Source of the DNA: Brachyhypopomus gauderio
Taxonomy: Eukaryota > Chordata > Actinopteri > Gymnotiformes > Hypopomidae
Assembly: GCF_052324685.1 (NCBI RefSeq)
Contig: NW_027506909.1
Coordinates: 914,217-978,216, forward strand
Direction of reading: 5' to 3'
DNA: 64,000 bases
Positions 34,989 through 61,500 of the stretch are shown piece by piece; within the stretch, counting starts at the first letter, position 1, and each line of letters opens with the position of its first letter. The notes under the pieces are model-generated. The model was not told where the DNA came from, ran no database searches, and saw nothing but the letters and a program-made list of their open reading frames with translations. The translations under genes and the position numbers were made by a program.

Positions 34989-35276
34989 ATACGTATCCTA
35001 AATATGTCCAGGCTTTAGTATAAAATCCTTCTTAAGAGTTTATTTTCTTTACAGTTTTCTTACAAATGCATTCATAAAATATAATTTTCTTTACATAAAA
35101 ATGAGCAATTCACACTAAAGCAGATATGTTTAGTACAGACTAATACAGGAACGACAACTAATTATGAAAGGCCACTTTATAATAATTGTTCAGCCTTTCC
35201 TCTACAGACACACTTCTGTTCTATTATGCACTGAACAGGAGATTAGTGTGCAAAATACATCCTTTCAGCATACTCC

Positions 35277-35278
<2 letters not shown>

Positions 35279-35372
<94 letters not shown>
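35279..35372. repeat. (TG)n microsatellite, 47 units
   Basis: Uninterrupted TG dinucleotides over 94 bp. The long Val-Cys frames through it are not genes. Confidence 0.99.
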
Positions 35373-35373
<1 letters not shown>

Positions 35374-35825
35374 CCATGTAAATATATAGCATGACCCATT
35401 AGTGAGTGATTAATGGAGATGGATAGTGTGATACAATGAACATATGCTAATGGTATCTGTTACTGGGTTAAGTGCTGCTATTGATCAATGGGATTTAAGA
35501 ACGTCTGCTGTAGCAACTACAAGATCAAGATCAGGATTTGAAGCAGGTGCCTAACTGAACCTTTATCTGAGGTTCTTCAGAGTGAAACTGGAAACATGTG
35601 CCCGAAAACAGAGCTCAGAACAGATGGTCCCCCACGCTAGCAGAGACCCTAGCATGACTCTTTTTTATTTATTGCTTTTACACATGGCTCAAGCAGATGC
35701 CAAGCAACCTAAGTTAAGGACAATCTCAGAATCAGATGCCCCTGAAACTCAGATTGTGTGAATTAAGAATATGCTATTCTATGGGAGCATGCAAAAGGAA
35801 TTGTCATTTATTTAAGTGGATCTTT

Positions 35826-38800
35826 TCAGTGTTTGGTCATGGTATACATTTGAATGCAGTTTTGGAAGTGGGCAGTGGTATTCATTTGGGGTTTTAACAA
35901 AATTATATATAACTTAGGTAAGAAGTATCCACAAAGTATTCCAAGAATGCTGAAAATTATTGCAGCCACCTCAATAGCTGTAGTTATAGTGCCTCTATCA
36001 ACAGTGTGAGCAGTGAAGACGGAGATCCAGGAGATTATATAAACCATGAGGCTGAACGTAACGCATTTGGACTCATTGTAATTGGCTGGCAGGTCTTTAC
36101 CCATGTAACTGAGGCAGAAACAAAGTAAAGTAAGTAGAGACATATATAAGATCTCTGCATACTCTCCTGGAGACAAGATGTTGCTGCACTCCAGTATGAT
36201 GCTGTCGTTGTAGAAGTCGTAATTCTCTGAGGGCAAAGGAGGATCCATAGTCACGTTGAGAACCGAAATGAAAAACTCTGCTACGGAGATAACTAGGATG
36301 CAGATCTCAGGGCCCCGGTTTTTGGCCCAGGTCTCGTAGAACCGGGGAAGCTTTGAAGACCACTTGAATATACAAACTACCTGCAGTGAGAGGAAAGTGA
36401 AGAGATGTTCCATGTGAGAACAGAAATCTTGGAAAATGATTATACAGAGATTATACATTATCTCCCACTGCCTTACTCTAAAACTCACCTGCAAACAAAC
36501 CCGGCCCCCAACTGGCCCTCACCGTCACATGACCCCTCTCACCTGGAAGGAGCGAACGGTCACGCAGGCCAGGCAGACGGTGAAGCTGAGGATGAAGAAG
36601 GACTTCTGGAACAGGCAGGTCAGTCGCGTGGGAGCGTCAAAGTGGGCCAGCGCGCTGCAGCAAGCCGTGCTCAGCGACAGAAGCATGGTGAAGCAGGTCC
36701 TGCCCCCCGCGGACTTCACCACCGGCGTGCTCAGGTTGAGCAGGAAGACGAGAGCAGTGCCCAGGCTGAACAGCAGAGTCAAGGCCAGCAGTACCAGCAG
36801 GACCAGGGCCAGCGGAGACGTCCAGGGCAGGTACAGCACCTCTCTGTTCAGACACTCCTCACTCTCGGCCGGAGACCACTGGCTTCTCTTGCAGGGTTGG
36901 CAGCTGGTAGAACCTGGTATGATGTAGAAGGTGAAATTGAGATCAGACGTTTTAGGTTGTCGTGTATGTAGAAGTGGCTGGAGGTTTAGTCAGGTGGTGT
37001 GAAGGTGAGCAGTTGATACATTTTCACAAGGTGCAGGATTTGCACATCATTTGGTTGTAACGATTCTCTGTTACAACCTACGGGAAAAAAAATCACACTT
37101 TGAAGTGCAGCAAAAAAACATTGACAAACCAAAACAATGTGTGCCACCTTGTGGTGACATTTTAAATTGCATGCAGCACACCATGTGTTGCTGTGTCCAG
37201 TTGTAATGGGCAGTTAGGCGCCAGCTAGGTTAAAGTGCAAACTGTCTGATCACCGGTTTTGTTGAGAAACGTGGACGCTGGGCATGGTATGCACTTGAAA
37301 CAACACTTGTGCTGTCCAACTTGGAGTTCCATCTGCCCAAAGGGACACGGTGGGGAGCACTGGGATACAGGAACCTGAACGCAAAAGAATACACAGAATA
37401 CTCGCACACGTGCTCATGCAAGATGGACTTAAACATAGACTATTGATATATGCTTCATCAAAATTATGTATATACTAATAATTCTTTTTTTTATTGCTAA
37501 TTACATTTGGCCCTACCCTAATAGGTTAAGTATTGGAATTTCCTCACTGATAAATGATTGAGAAGAAGGAGAGACACTTACAGTGGTTGTTTGTGAGGCG
37601 TCTCCCCTCCACTGGATCTGAGAAGAGTCCAGCTGAAGATCAGGAGGATCTGGAGTGAATGATCCTACCACTCTGGACGACCATGTTTTCTTCTTCCATG
37701 TCCATGTCACTATGTCATATCCTGTGGGGGGGTCTCCATTTTCATCAAAATATACTGATGTGTTTCTGACAGAAAATCGCATTTGCTTTAAATGCTGAAA
37801 GACCTTAGGGATTCAAAGAAAAGAGATAATTACTGAGGGACTCTGATTTGAATTGATTGAATGTAATAAAATTACTTGTCTTTAGAATTTTATCTAATAA
37901 CCACAAAAATAAATTTACTGAATTACACTTCGAAAGCAGAAAATTTATCATTTCAAAAGCAAGCGCTGTTATCTTCTAAAATACATAAAACATACTGACC
38001 TGCCATGGCTTTACTCGAGTTTTCTGACATTTTCCAGAATCACAGTTGAGAACCTGCCGTAGTGCCATAGCCACTGCATATACTGCCTTATACACATTAA
38101 AAGATGATGATACATCATATTCCCCCAGGGTATAGTTCTGCATTGCCATTGTGTACAGGTCTGTGTTTTGCAGACAAGGAAGTATAATTTCACTGCTGTT
38201 GTATGACAAGCTGATGTCTCTAAGCTTAGAAATAGATTGCTCCTCGAAGTCTTGGAACCCAGAGAAGGGCGTGTATTTGATGGACACACCTATGACAGTT
38301 CCAATAGAACTGATTCCTGGGATTCCAGACACTAACGCTGCCACAGACCAGTCTTCTGTCCCAATCCACACCTTACCAGTCACGTTCTGTTCAATGACGA
38401 ACGGGAAAAACCCAGAGGCTATCCTTCTGCTGGAAAATACAACTATGGTGTTCACTTTGGTTTTGATGATGCTTTTGACCAAGGCCCGCATGATCTGCTG
38501 GGTGCTGTCACTAAGGCTTGGAATCACAGCTTGGTACGCAATACATATGTTGCTGCCCGACAACTCCTGGGACAAGTTTTGCATTCCTTGCAGGCCATAT
38601 GAGTTGTCACTGCCCAGAAGGGCAATCCAGGTCCAGTTGAATCTCTCAAGGATGGTGATCATGGCATTGACCTGGTTTTTATCACTGGGGATAGTGCGGA
38701 AGAAGGATGGATATATGTTCTTATTGCTCAGCATTTGATTTGTTGCTTCATATGAAATCTGCAAAAAAATGTGAAAATACAGAAGAGAGATGAAGAAAAA

Positions 38801-39531
38801 TCAGCCACTCTCATAAGTCATATTTATATTACACTACTGCCTTTAGTATCACAGTTTAACTAACACAATACTTTGGCATCAAAGGGTAGTGAGAGGAGAC
38901 CACACCTTTCCCCACTAGGTTATGAATGTTAGTGTTAGAATGCCGAACCTCGGGGATCAGGTATGAACCCAGTGCAGCCGCTGGGGTGAAGGCAAAGTTG
39001 CTGCTGTCTGGACCAATGAGGGCCACCGCCTGAGGTCCCGCTCCTGCCCCGTCATACTGCAGGGCCAGCAGGTCCATGGTGGCCAGGATGCAGGCGGGGA
39101 GCGAGCACGAGTCGTATGTCTGGTAACCCAGAGTGAAACCCGGCAGCAGCCGTCCCGTCCCAGTGTGGTTGTTGATCTCCTCCACAGCGTACCGCAAGGC
39201 CTGCACCAAGTGGTACCCGTGTGCATTCGCCGTCCCTCTGGAGAAACCAACGCAGGGCAGCGAGGAGTGGAGCGAAAAACAGGGCAGCCATGGAAAAGCA
39301 AACAGAGCACAGAGCAGATGAAGATCATGTCTTTCCTGTGAGGAGCACGCGGGCGTCTTACCGTGCACAGTCGGCCATATACGGCCCGGTCTGGCCCGCG
39401 GCGTCTGCGTTGTGGATGGGGAACATGCCGTAGATGGTGAAATCTCCGTCCAGCTGGAGCCCGGTGCCACGGCAGACGGTCCAGACGCTCCAGACCCACG
39501 CCAGCAGCAGAGTCCTGTCCAGCTCCTGCAT
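35826..39531 (-). CDS. tas1r2: Taste receptor type 1 member 2-like (class C GPCR), complete
   Basis: Seven exons: 39531-39362, 39237-38949, 38758-38000, 37803-37582, 37374-37254, 36913-36543, 36380-35826 (828 residues, all joins in frame). The start is chosen because MQELDRTLLLAWVWSVW gives a signal peptide. Next come the Venus-flytrap domain (GPDSSNFAFTPAAALGSYLIP, FFRTIPSDKNQ, FNWTWIALLGSDNSYG) and a cysteine-rich domain with nine Cys (exons 5-6). The seven helices run from LVLLVLLALTLL to IIFSILGILCGYFLPK, and the end is CIQMYTMTKH. T1R2 normally pairs with T1R3 at the taste-cell surface; fish receptors mostly sense amino acids. The neighbours iffo2 and ubr4 and the YTM ending favour T1R2 over T1R1. 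Odd: the helix region, usually one exon, is split by a 162-bp intron after VRSFQ. Exon 2 has a weak GTTCGG donor. Confidence 0.92.
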
Positions 39532-40615
39532 GTTCTCCACCGCGTCCCGTCTGCCTCCAGCCTGCCGCCTTCGTCTTTTCTGCGCTCCCACGGCAGGGCG
39601 GCATTTGCGCCAACGCACGTGGTGATGTCACCCAGTCCTGGATTTGCATGGAGCCATTCGCCTCACGCCATTGTGTTGACACAATGAAAAAAATGAGGGC
39701 ATTTTGCAAACCCACTTGTGCAAATCAGTCGTAAAACGAGCAGAACTGATTTTCCTGTAAACATTCCTGTAACTGATGTTATTGTTCATTGAAATTACTA
39801 TTAGCCAATCAACATCCTATTTATAAATGCAACTTGTAATTCACATAATTATTTAATTTATGATTAATTGAAAAGATTTAGCTGAAGATTTGCTCTATAT
39901 CTTTATGCACACACAGTGGCTCGCCAGTGTATCAAATTTAGATTAATAAGTGATTAATAAGGTTTTAAAAATACATTTTATTTAGTTTTTAATATTCTTA
40001 AGGGTAGAGGACATACATATAGCGTGGAAATTTAGTGAGCACCTAAAGTGTGGTCAAATTCTCCATCCAAATTATGCAAGGGAGTAGAATTACAGCGTAC
40101 AGCATTCAGAAGGGCAATTTGCCTAACCAGTCAAGCATTTCCAGAGGGTACTTAACCAACAGGCCGCAGTTTTGTGTAACTTTCTGGACCAGCATGTCAT
40201 ACCAACCCAACCTGTAGGTGAGAAAGGCAAATTCATGTAAAGGAGGGTAACCTTGTACACTACCACCCAGCACCAGAACCATCTGTTCCAAAAACACTGG
40301 AGAGGTGTCATCTTCACATGGCCAGAAACCATTCAGAAATTAAATTAATAACAAAAAAAACATATTCATTAAAATAAATAAATGAATTCAATGGACAAGA
40401 CGTTAACTCTAGACATACAAATCTTTGTCTAACAGAATAGCCTCATGGCTCAGAGTACTGTTACATGTCTACATACCCTGTATGTATGTTTATATGTATG
40501 ACACTTACAATATTATTAATTTAGCATAATTTAATAAAAGCAACCAAAATATACTTACCCTAAATCATCACAGATACACATACACCTTATGCGAGTTAAA
40601 AGAAGAATGTTGTAA
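39532..40615. other. Intergenic stretch upstream of tas1r2
   Basis: 39532-39660 is GC-rich and probably holds the tas1r2 5' UTR or promoter; no TATA is obvious. 40080-40340 has moderate GC but no coding frame that I recognise. Confidence 0.35.
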
Positions 40616-40620
40616 AATTT

Positions 40621-41188
40621 TGTCACGTCCAGCTCCTCCCTCCTCCCTGGTCCCGCCTAGTTTCCCCGTTCCCATGGTTTCTCCCTCTGTCTGCCACGCC
40701 CCTGTCCTCATTGTTCCCACCTGCGTCTCGTTTAACGGGCATGTTGTCTGTGTCTGTAATCCCCGTGGTGTTTCACTCCTGTGTCGGTCATTGTGTGTTT
40801 GTGAGTACTCCATACCCTGCTCTGCTCTAGTTATATCTCCGTGTGTATCCCGTCTCCTGTTACCGTGTTTTTAGTTAGTTAACGTTGTCGTATCCTGTCT
40901 AGTCCCCACTTACTTTTCCCTGAGTATTAGAGTCCTTGTGTCATTGTACTTTGGTTAGTTTAGGTCATGTTGCCTTTATGTTGTTTGTAGTGTATGGTCT
41001 TCTTTAGGTGTAGTGCTGTCTTTTATAACCAAGTTGTCCTGTTAGCCGTGTTATTGCTTGTATGTTTTCTTTGTTAAACATTCCCGTTTACTGTGTAGTC
41101 CTTCTTTGTTTTATCCATTTATCTGTTTATTTAATAAATCTAACAAAAACCTGCAATTGCGTCACACCCGCCCCCTTGATATGTTACA
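40621..41188 (+). mobile_element. Solo LTR of an LTR retrotransposon (fossil)
   Basis: A 568-bp block begins TGTCACG and ends TGTTACA, so it has TG...CA ends. It is flanked on both sides by AATTT (40616-40620 and 41189-41193), a 5-bp target duplication. An AATAAA near the right end (about 41132-41137) fits the LTR polyadenylation signal and gives the plus orientation. No internal region or partner LTR is present, so it is a solo LTR left by recombination. Family not determined. The exact target duplication suggests a moderately recent insertion. Confidence 0.75.
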
Positions 41189-41206
41189 AATTTCTATTAT
41201 TATATA

Positions 41207-41230
41207 TTCAATATTATATATAATATTGAA
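41207..41230. repeat. Perfect 24-bp AT palindrome
   Basis: TTCAATATTATA followed by its exact reverse complement. It could extrude as a cruciform; probably simple sequence. Confidence 0.8.
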
Positions 41231-42441
41231 GAACATTTTTGCCACTATTAATAAAAATGCAAACAAGACTGTCAAGAGAAATATAACATCAGTGTATCAA
41301 TTATTTATTCACTGACAATTAAGCAAAATATAAAAAATATGAAATTCCCTTAAATTAAAAAAGACAGCAATGATTTTAAATTTCCACATAAATCAGAATA
41401 CAATATTAACAAGAAAAACTCAAATAAGACCTTTTTAAACACGTAAAATCATACACCACACAGAAAGAAAATAATAATAATCAACGTTGTCCTTGTATAT
41501 GATCTTGGCATGAAAATAAAGGGAAGGAAGCAAACGAAATAATATTTCCAATGGCAAATTTGAAGCTTGGACAAGAAACATCAGAGGACCAGCATGTGTA
41601 TGGCTTTGATGCCGTTTTAAAAGTAGATCCCAATATAACATTGTTGTATATTATGATTGTGGATCAGATCTGAAAGAGGTTTGATAATATGTTTAAAAGC
41701 ATGTTTAAATAAAAAAGTCCAGTAAGGCAACAGAGAGGAAGTAGAGCTGTAGGCACATGGGTTTGGAGTAACGTTTTTGGTTTCTCTAAACACTGGGAAG
41801 GCAGAAACCTTCCATTTCACATATAATAAGGCTTTTCACAAGTCTTAAGTAAAACATCACCACTACCACCAAAAAAAAACTATAAACTGTAAGCTCACAT
41901 TTTAATGTTAGTCCAAGCAAGCTTATTGCATAGTTCATAGTACACAGTATAACTACATAATATGTTGTGCGAACTTGTCCACTCCTAATATTGGGAGTAT
42001 GAACTCAGAGTTTCTCAGCACCATCAAGCTGATGTGGTTTCCTGAACACTTTTCAGATTTCAGAGCCTGTTGCCATTTTGGTGTTTGAAATTATCCCAAA
42101 AATCTCTTGATTGGACAACATACACCATGTAAGGGGCAGAATAACTGCTGATCATGTTGAAAACAAAACAATAAATGTATCTGTAAGCTCCTTACTGACA
42201 TACAAAATCACATTATAATGTCACAAACAATGAACTGACTCAGTTTCATTAAATGAAAGTATGAATGACCTTTTAATTGCCCCTGTGAAAGAGGAGAGCC
42301 TTATATGGTCATGTGAGGATGTGTAACCTGTAGGGGTCAGTGTGGAGCCATGCTGTGGCAGTGCTGATGAGGGCACAGCTACAGGAGACATTCCTTAAGA
42401 TCACTTTAAACCAATTCAGTTGGTCCTGGTGGCGATGGCCA
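41231..42441. other. Stretch between the LTR and the iffo2 stop codon
   Basis: Likely contains the iffo2 3' UTR in its right part. AT-rich, no other gene seen. Confidence 0.4.
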
Positions 42442-56787
<14,346 letters not shown>

Positions 56788-57130
56788 TCAAACAGAACTC
56801 GCATCATCTCGAGCGGTCCGTGGTGAGAAACGCGAGGTGCATAAATAACATGTCAGAACAAATAACAGTTACGGTAGAAGATAAAAAAAAACCAACACAT
56901 GGTAAATTAATTAGAGCGACACACCTCCACACATTACTGCACTATAACTGGCGGCTCGGTACCACACAACAGCCGGAGGTGCTGAGCCAAGAGCCGTTTG
57001 CTCCTCACACTCGGGCTACTCGCTCCTGGATGATCTCAAAGGGAGATACACGCGCCGCCCTCTTGACGCAGCAGCAACGTGCCGGCGGCTCCGCCCTATG
57101 GAGGGGGTGGGGCTAGAGTACACCCGGTTT
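56788..57130 (-). promoter_or_regulatory. iffo2: Probable iffo2 promoter region
   Basis: Moderately GC- and CpG-rich sequence (CGCGCCGCCC near 57050, GGGGGTGGGGCT near 57103) directly upstream of the iffo2 ATG, without a clear TATA. Assigned by position only. Confidence 0.45.
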
Positions 57131-58534
57131 GCACGGTTCCGGTGCACTTTAGATGCCTCCAAGACGGGCAATTATTTAATGAGAAAGTATTTTATCAAAC
57201 TGGAAGGATTCGCGTTGAGTACCGCACACACATTTTTATTGCAGGTTATAATTGGTTGCAAGATTTTTACTATGAATGCATTTTTCCTTTTCTTGCAATT
57301 CATTACTTGTATTATCCAGATGACAAAGAGTCACTTGTGGAATTCTTACAACTTTATTAATTTGAGCTAATTCAAAAAGCGGACATTCAGCAACAGTTTA
57401 ACATTGTAGCAGCGGGAAAGGCGAATAAACACTAACTGGGCTTCTTTTTAACTTAACACCATGCACTCGGCTCTGAATACAGGCTCACCTTTTGCAGGTG
57501 TATATACTTAACGTACATACAGTACGCACGTGTGTGTGTGCGTGTGTATGTGTGTGGAGACGCTCACCAGAAAGAAATACAGCTTTGGGTTGAACTATTT
57601 GTCTGTTGGACATTTTAGTTTACGTTATGGGAAATTGGTCTTAAAGAAATAAGCCCAGGAAATGGTGTTGTAAACTGGAGTTCAGAAACAAAATCCTAAA
57701 ACAGAAAAAGAAAAGTAAAAAAAATGGGGGAAAAAATGCTTCCAAAGTAAAGATGCAGGCCCTTTTATTCTTTTGACAGTTGACTTTCATTGCTGAAGCA
57801 GGTAAAAACCTCATTACAAATGTAATTCAAATTCAATGGGCTTACATATCAATTAATTTGCATTCTGCTTGCATCATTTATACAAGGAGAGAAACCTCAC
57901 ACAAGCATTTAATCAAACCACCAGAAGGAGGCCTAGCCTCTCTGACAAATTACAATCAGGTCATTGAACACCACTGCAAAATGTCCAGAAACAAAAATGT
58001 GCAAGACATTAAGAGATCAGTTCACATTTCTGTGAATCTGGCTGCTCCCTGTCACTCTGGAACTAAACTCAAACGGGGGAAAAAAAAAACTAAAAACAAA
58101 ACCCAAACAACAACCCCACAAAGGAAAAAATAAAAGCCACCAAGTTGCTTTATGAAAGTCAATATTCCAGAACATTTAGTTACTTGAAGAGATCACCTGC
58201 AAAAATGTTGGATCGACAGAGCATGGTATGTTTCAGCGAATTAGATGTTACAGAAACATTTGTAATAAATGTATTAACTCGTCATACTACATATATGATT
58301 TTCTGGTTTAAGAGCGTTACAGTTGAAGGCATTGCAGAAGAACAAACCCAAGTGGAGATCAGGTACGGCGGTGGTGGTGAGAGTGGCTGAGCCGATTATA
58401 GATTTGGGAGCCCAGGCCCCGATTGAGAGGTGCCCCTTTGGAGCAGTGTCCAGGTAGCGGAGAGCATCCGTTTAAGGAACACCCGCACCGAGTGTGACGG
58501 ACAAGTGTCCAGTGAGAGGAATGGCAGAATGCCA
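57131..58534. other. ubr4 3' UTR and spacer to iffo2
   Basis: Reading on the minus strand, an AATAAA at 57763-57768 could end ubr4 about 770 bp after its stop. The rest shows no gene. ubr4 and iffo2 lie in tandem with 1.75 kb between stop and start. Confidence 0.45.
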
Positions 58535-61500
58535 TCAGGGCACAGAGTTCAACAGGTCCTGCAGGAAACCATCAGGATCAGGGATATCCAACAGGAGCCC
58601 TACCAAGAGACAACGATGTTAGAACACAGGAGACAGCAGACGGGAGAGAGAAAGACAGCGTGTTGGATGGTGAGGTTCTTCAGCGAAACACGCGTGTGCC
58701 TCTCCTGGTCAGTCTTTGTTTTTGTCAGTTTTTGTTCTCTTTACTCATATTTGAAGTATATGCAGTTTTATCAAAATGCTGCAGAGCCTGAACAGCAGCA
58801 CGAAAATCTGTCTGAGCTCTAAAGGAGTGTTGGTGTTGAATAAGTGGTCAGAGATCTCATCAGTGCTACAGAGGATGAGAGAGAGACCAGCTCTCTCACC
58901 TGCATTGTGAGCATAGTTAATGAGGTCAGTTAAAGCTGGTTCCTATTCCGGTTCATTTTGACACAACAGAGTTTGGTTCGTTTAAACATTAACATACGTT
59001 CAAATGACCTATGGGTAAAGGCCTGTGGACGTGCTGGATTAAGTAGTAAATTTAAAATTAAAATAAAAAATGCTACCATACAAATACCACAGTAATGCCC
59101 AGGTATGGGAGTAGTGTAAAACTGGAACTGTGTACTGTGGATTCTTTGTCTACTCTCAGTCTACTGCGAAATCAGGTTAATCCACTCAAGTAAATTACAC
59201 CAGATCTCAAAACACTTGAATGTAGAATAATTGACAGCAAAAAGTCTGTTACTTTAGTTTGTAGTTTTGTTGTTTTAACATGAGACTTCAATGAATAAAT
59301 AACTTAAAAAACAAAAAACTTTTCACTTGCCTACGACATCCAGGAACTCAGAGAAAGACTCAGCAGGCATGAGTTCATCCTGAAAAGCCCTCAGCACCCG
59401 TTCTGAAGCCTCGTAGATGGGCATGTCATTGTGCCGTACATACTCAGCCAGCGAGAAGGACCAGCCTCCCTCTGTGTTACTGGTGGGCACTTTCTGGAAA
59501 AGCCACAGGAAAAATATCCAATCAGAAAGCAGCACTTCCACAACGACCAGGCACATTAAAGAGTTCATGAAGAATCTGCATCCTATGCAAATGTGAAGCA
59601 CAGAGGATATTGCAGTACATCTGACGTACCCTGAACATGTCATAGATGAGGTCCACCAGACCCCAGAAGAGAAGTGGAGAACGATAAACTGCATACTCTT
59701 TCACTGCTGTGTCTGTGAGCCTTAAAACATCAAAAACAAGATGGTGCTGAATAAATCAACATTTCATTGGTTTGGCCCATATGTTACATTTACTAAAAAA
59801 AATGACTTGGTGAAATTCAAATGTGTTTACAGACAAGCTACAAGTGAGCTCACAAAACTCTTACAGCACAATGCAGAAAATTAGTTCAAGGAAACGCTAA
59901 TGCACTCCAGTTAGGACTCACATCCTCATTTACCAGAAAATCAGGTACGAGTTTGCCAATCCTTCATAGTAAATATAACATTGATTGTGGCAACATGAAC
60001 ACAATGGGGTGGATTTAAAGAGTTGAACAACAGTGATACGTGTGCTGCAGAAGGAACATACAGACATGCTGACATGCCGACCGTAAACGTAGTCAGACGC
60101 GATTCCCTTACTTGTTGGCGCCCCCTGGCGAGACTTTCCGTGCATGCGCAGTGATGAGGAGGCGGCGTAAGAAGTCGATACGCGTGGTTCTCCAGCGCTC
60201 GGGCGGGAGGATGTGCATGGCCAGCATGGTGAAGTAATGTGGGCCCTCCACCTCGTACGAGCTCTCCACCCACTTGTCACACGGCTGCTCCAAGAAGGTC
60301 TGCAGGTTCTTCTCCTCGCGTGACGTGGCCCTCGTGCTGAAAAACCAGTACGGTGCAGAGTTAGTATCCAAGCATACGACACCCGAACCCGGGCTGGTCT
60401 AAGTGTCACGTGGTGCTCCTGGACGTACGTGTTGAGGACGTAGAGGACGGTGTGGATGATGTAGGGGATGAGGTGGATGTTGCTCTCGCGGCCACCTCCA
60501 CCCGTGTCCACGCTGAAGGACTGTTCCATGGCAAAGCGCAGGAAGAGCAGCTTGGTGTCGTGGATGTTGAGCTGGTATGTGGGCTCCCGCTGACCTGTGC
60601 ACTCCTGCAGATACGTGTTGTGCCTGAGCAGAAGCAGAAGGATCTGAGCTTGGAGGCCCCGTGCGACACTATGGGTAGGAGGACATGACGGGCCACGTTC
60701 ACGTGTGCATTTCCCTACAAGCTCAAAAACGTGACCCACCTCGCCAGACAGGTAGCGAAGGCCGATTCGGGGACGTGGGGGCCCCACACAGGCAGGAGCC
60801 CATTGCACTTTGTGTTGGCATTCTGTAGGGCGGCGCTCTCCCACTCCTCACGCCCTCGAGCAAGCCTGACAGAGCAGAGAGCAGGCGTCAAACCTTCATC
60901 CTGACGTCACGTTAAAGAGACTAACGAGACATTTAAGAGCGGAGAGTACCGGACAGCAGCAAGATGACAGTCATAGTGGACTATGTTAAAGTGCGAGACA
61001 GTGCTGAAGCCCTGTTGCTTGCGGGGTTTGTTCTCAAACTCCTCCAGAGCCACACGCTTGGTGAACGTGTAGATACCCAGCACCTTGGTTGGCTGTACAG
61101 AGAAAGCTCGTTACTTAAAGATGAAAAGACCTGGTGGAAAGTGAATATTGTAACAGGGCCATAAGCTACTCATCACAAGTCAAACAGCACTTGCACCTGA
61201 AACTTGTAGCCTTCTCGGCAGATGCAGCAGGTTAGACCTGGTTCTTCTATAAGCTCCTCCATCTGCTTCAATAGAGATGTTTTGGTCACCACCTGACCCT
61301 TCTCATTGGTCTGAAAGAAATCACATAACACATTACAATGATGAATCCTCAAGAACTTCACAGCAGTGTTAAATAATGAAATAACACCTACAGTCATGCC
61401 CAGTGTGCCCAGGGCCTTCTGCCTCATGGCCATGGCCATTCGCTTCTTCTCTGCACGCGTCTCCCGTCGAGCCGCGTCGATCTTCAGGTTCACCTCCGCA

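Noticed and set aside
35164-35389. Val-Cys repeat proteins
   Set aside because: Translation of a TG microsatellite.
40106-40332. Minus-strand frames between tas1r2 and the LTR, considered as an aldh4a1 exon
   Set aside because: No residue pattern of ALDH4A1 (for example its C-terminal GGARASGTNDKPG-type motif) is present.
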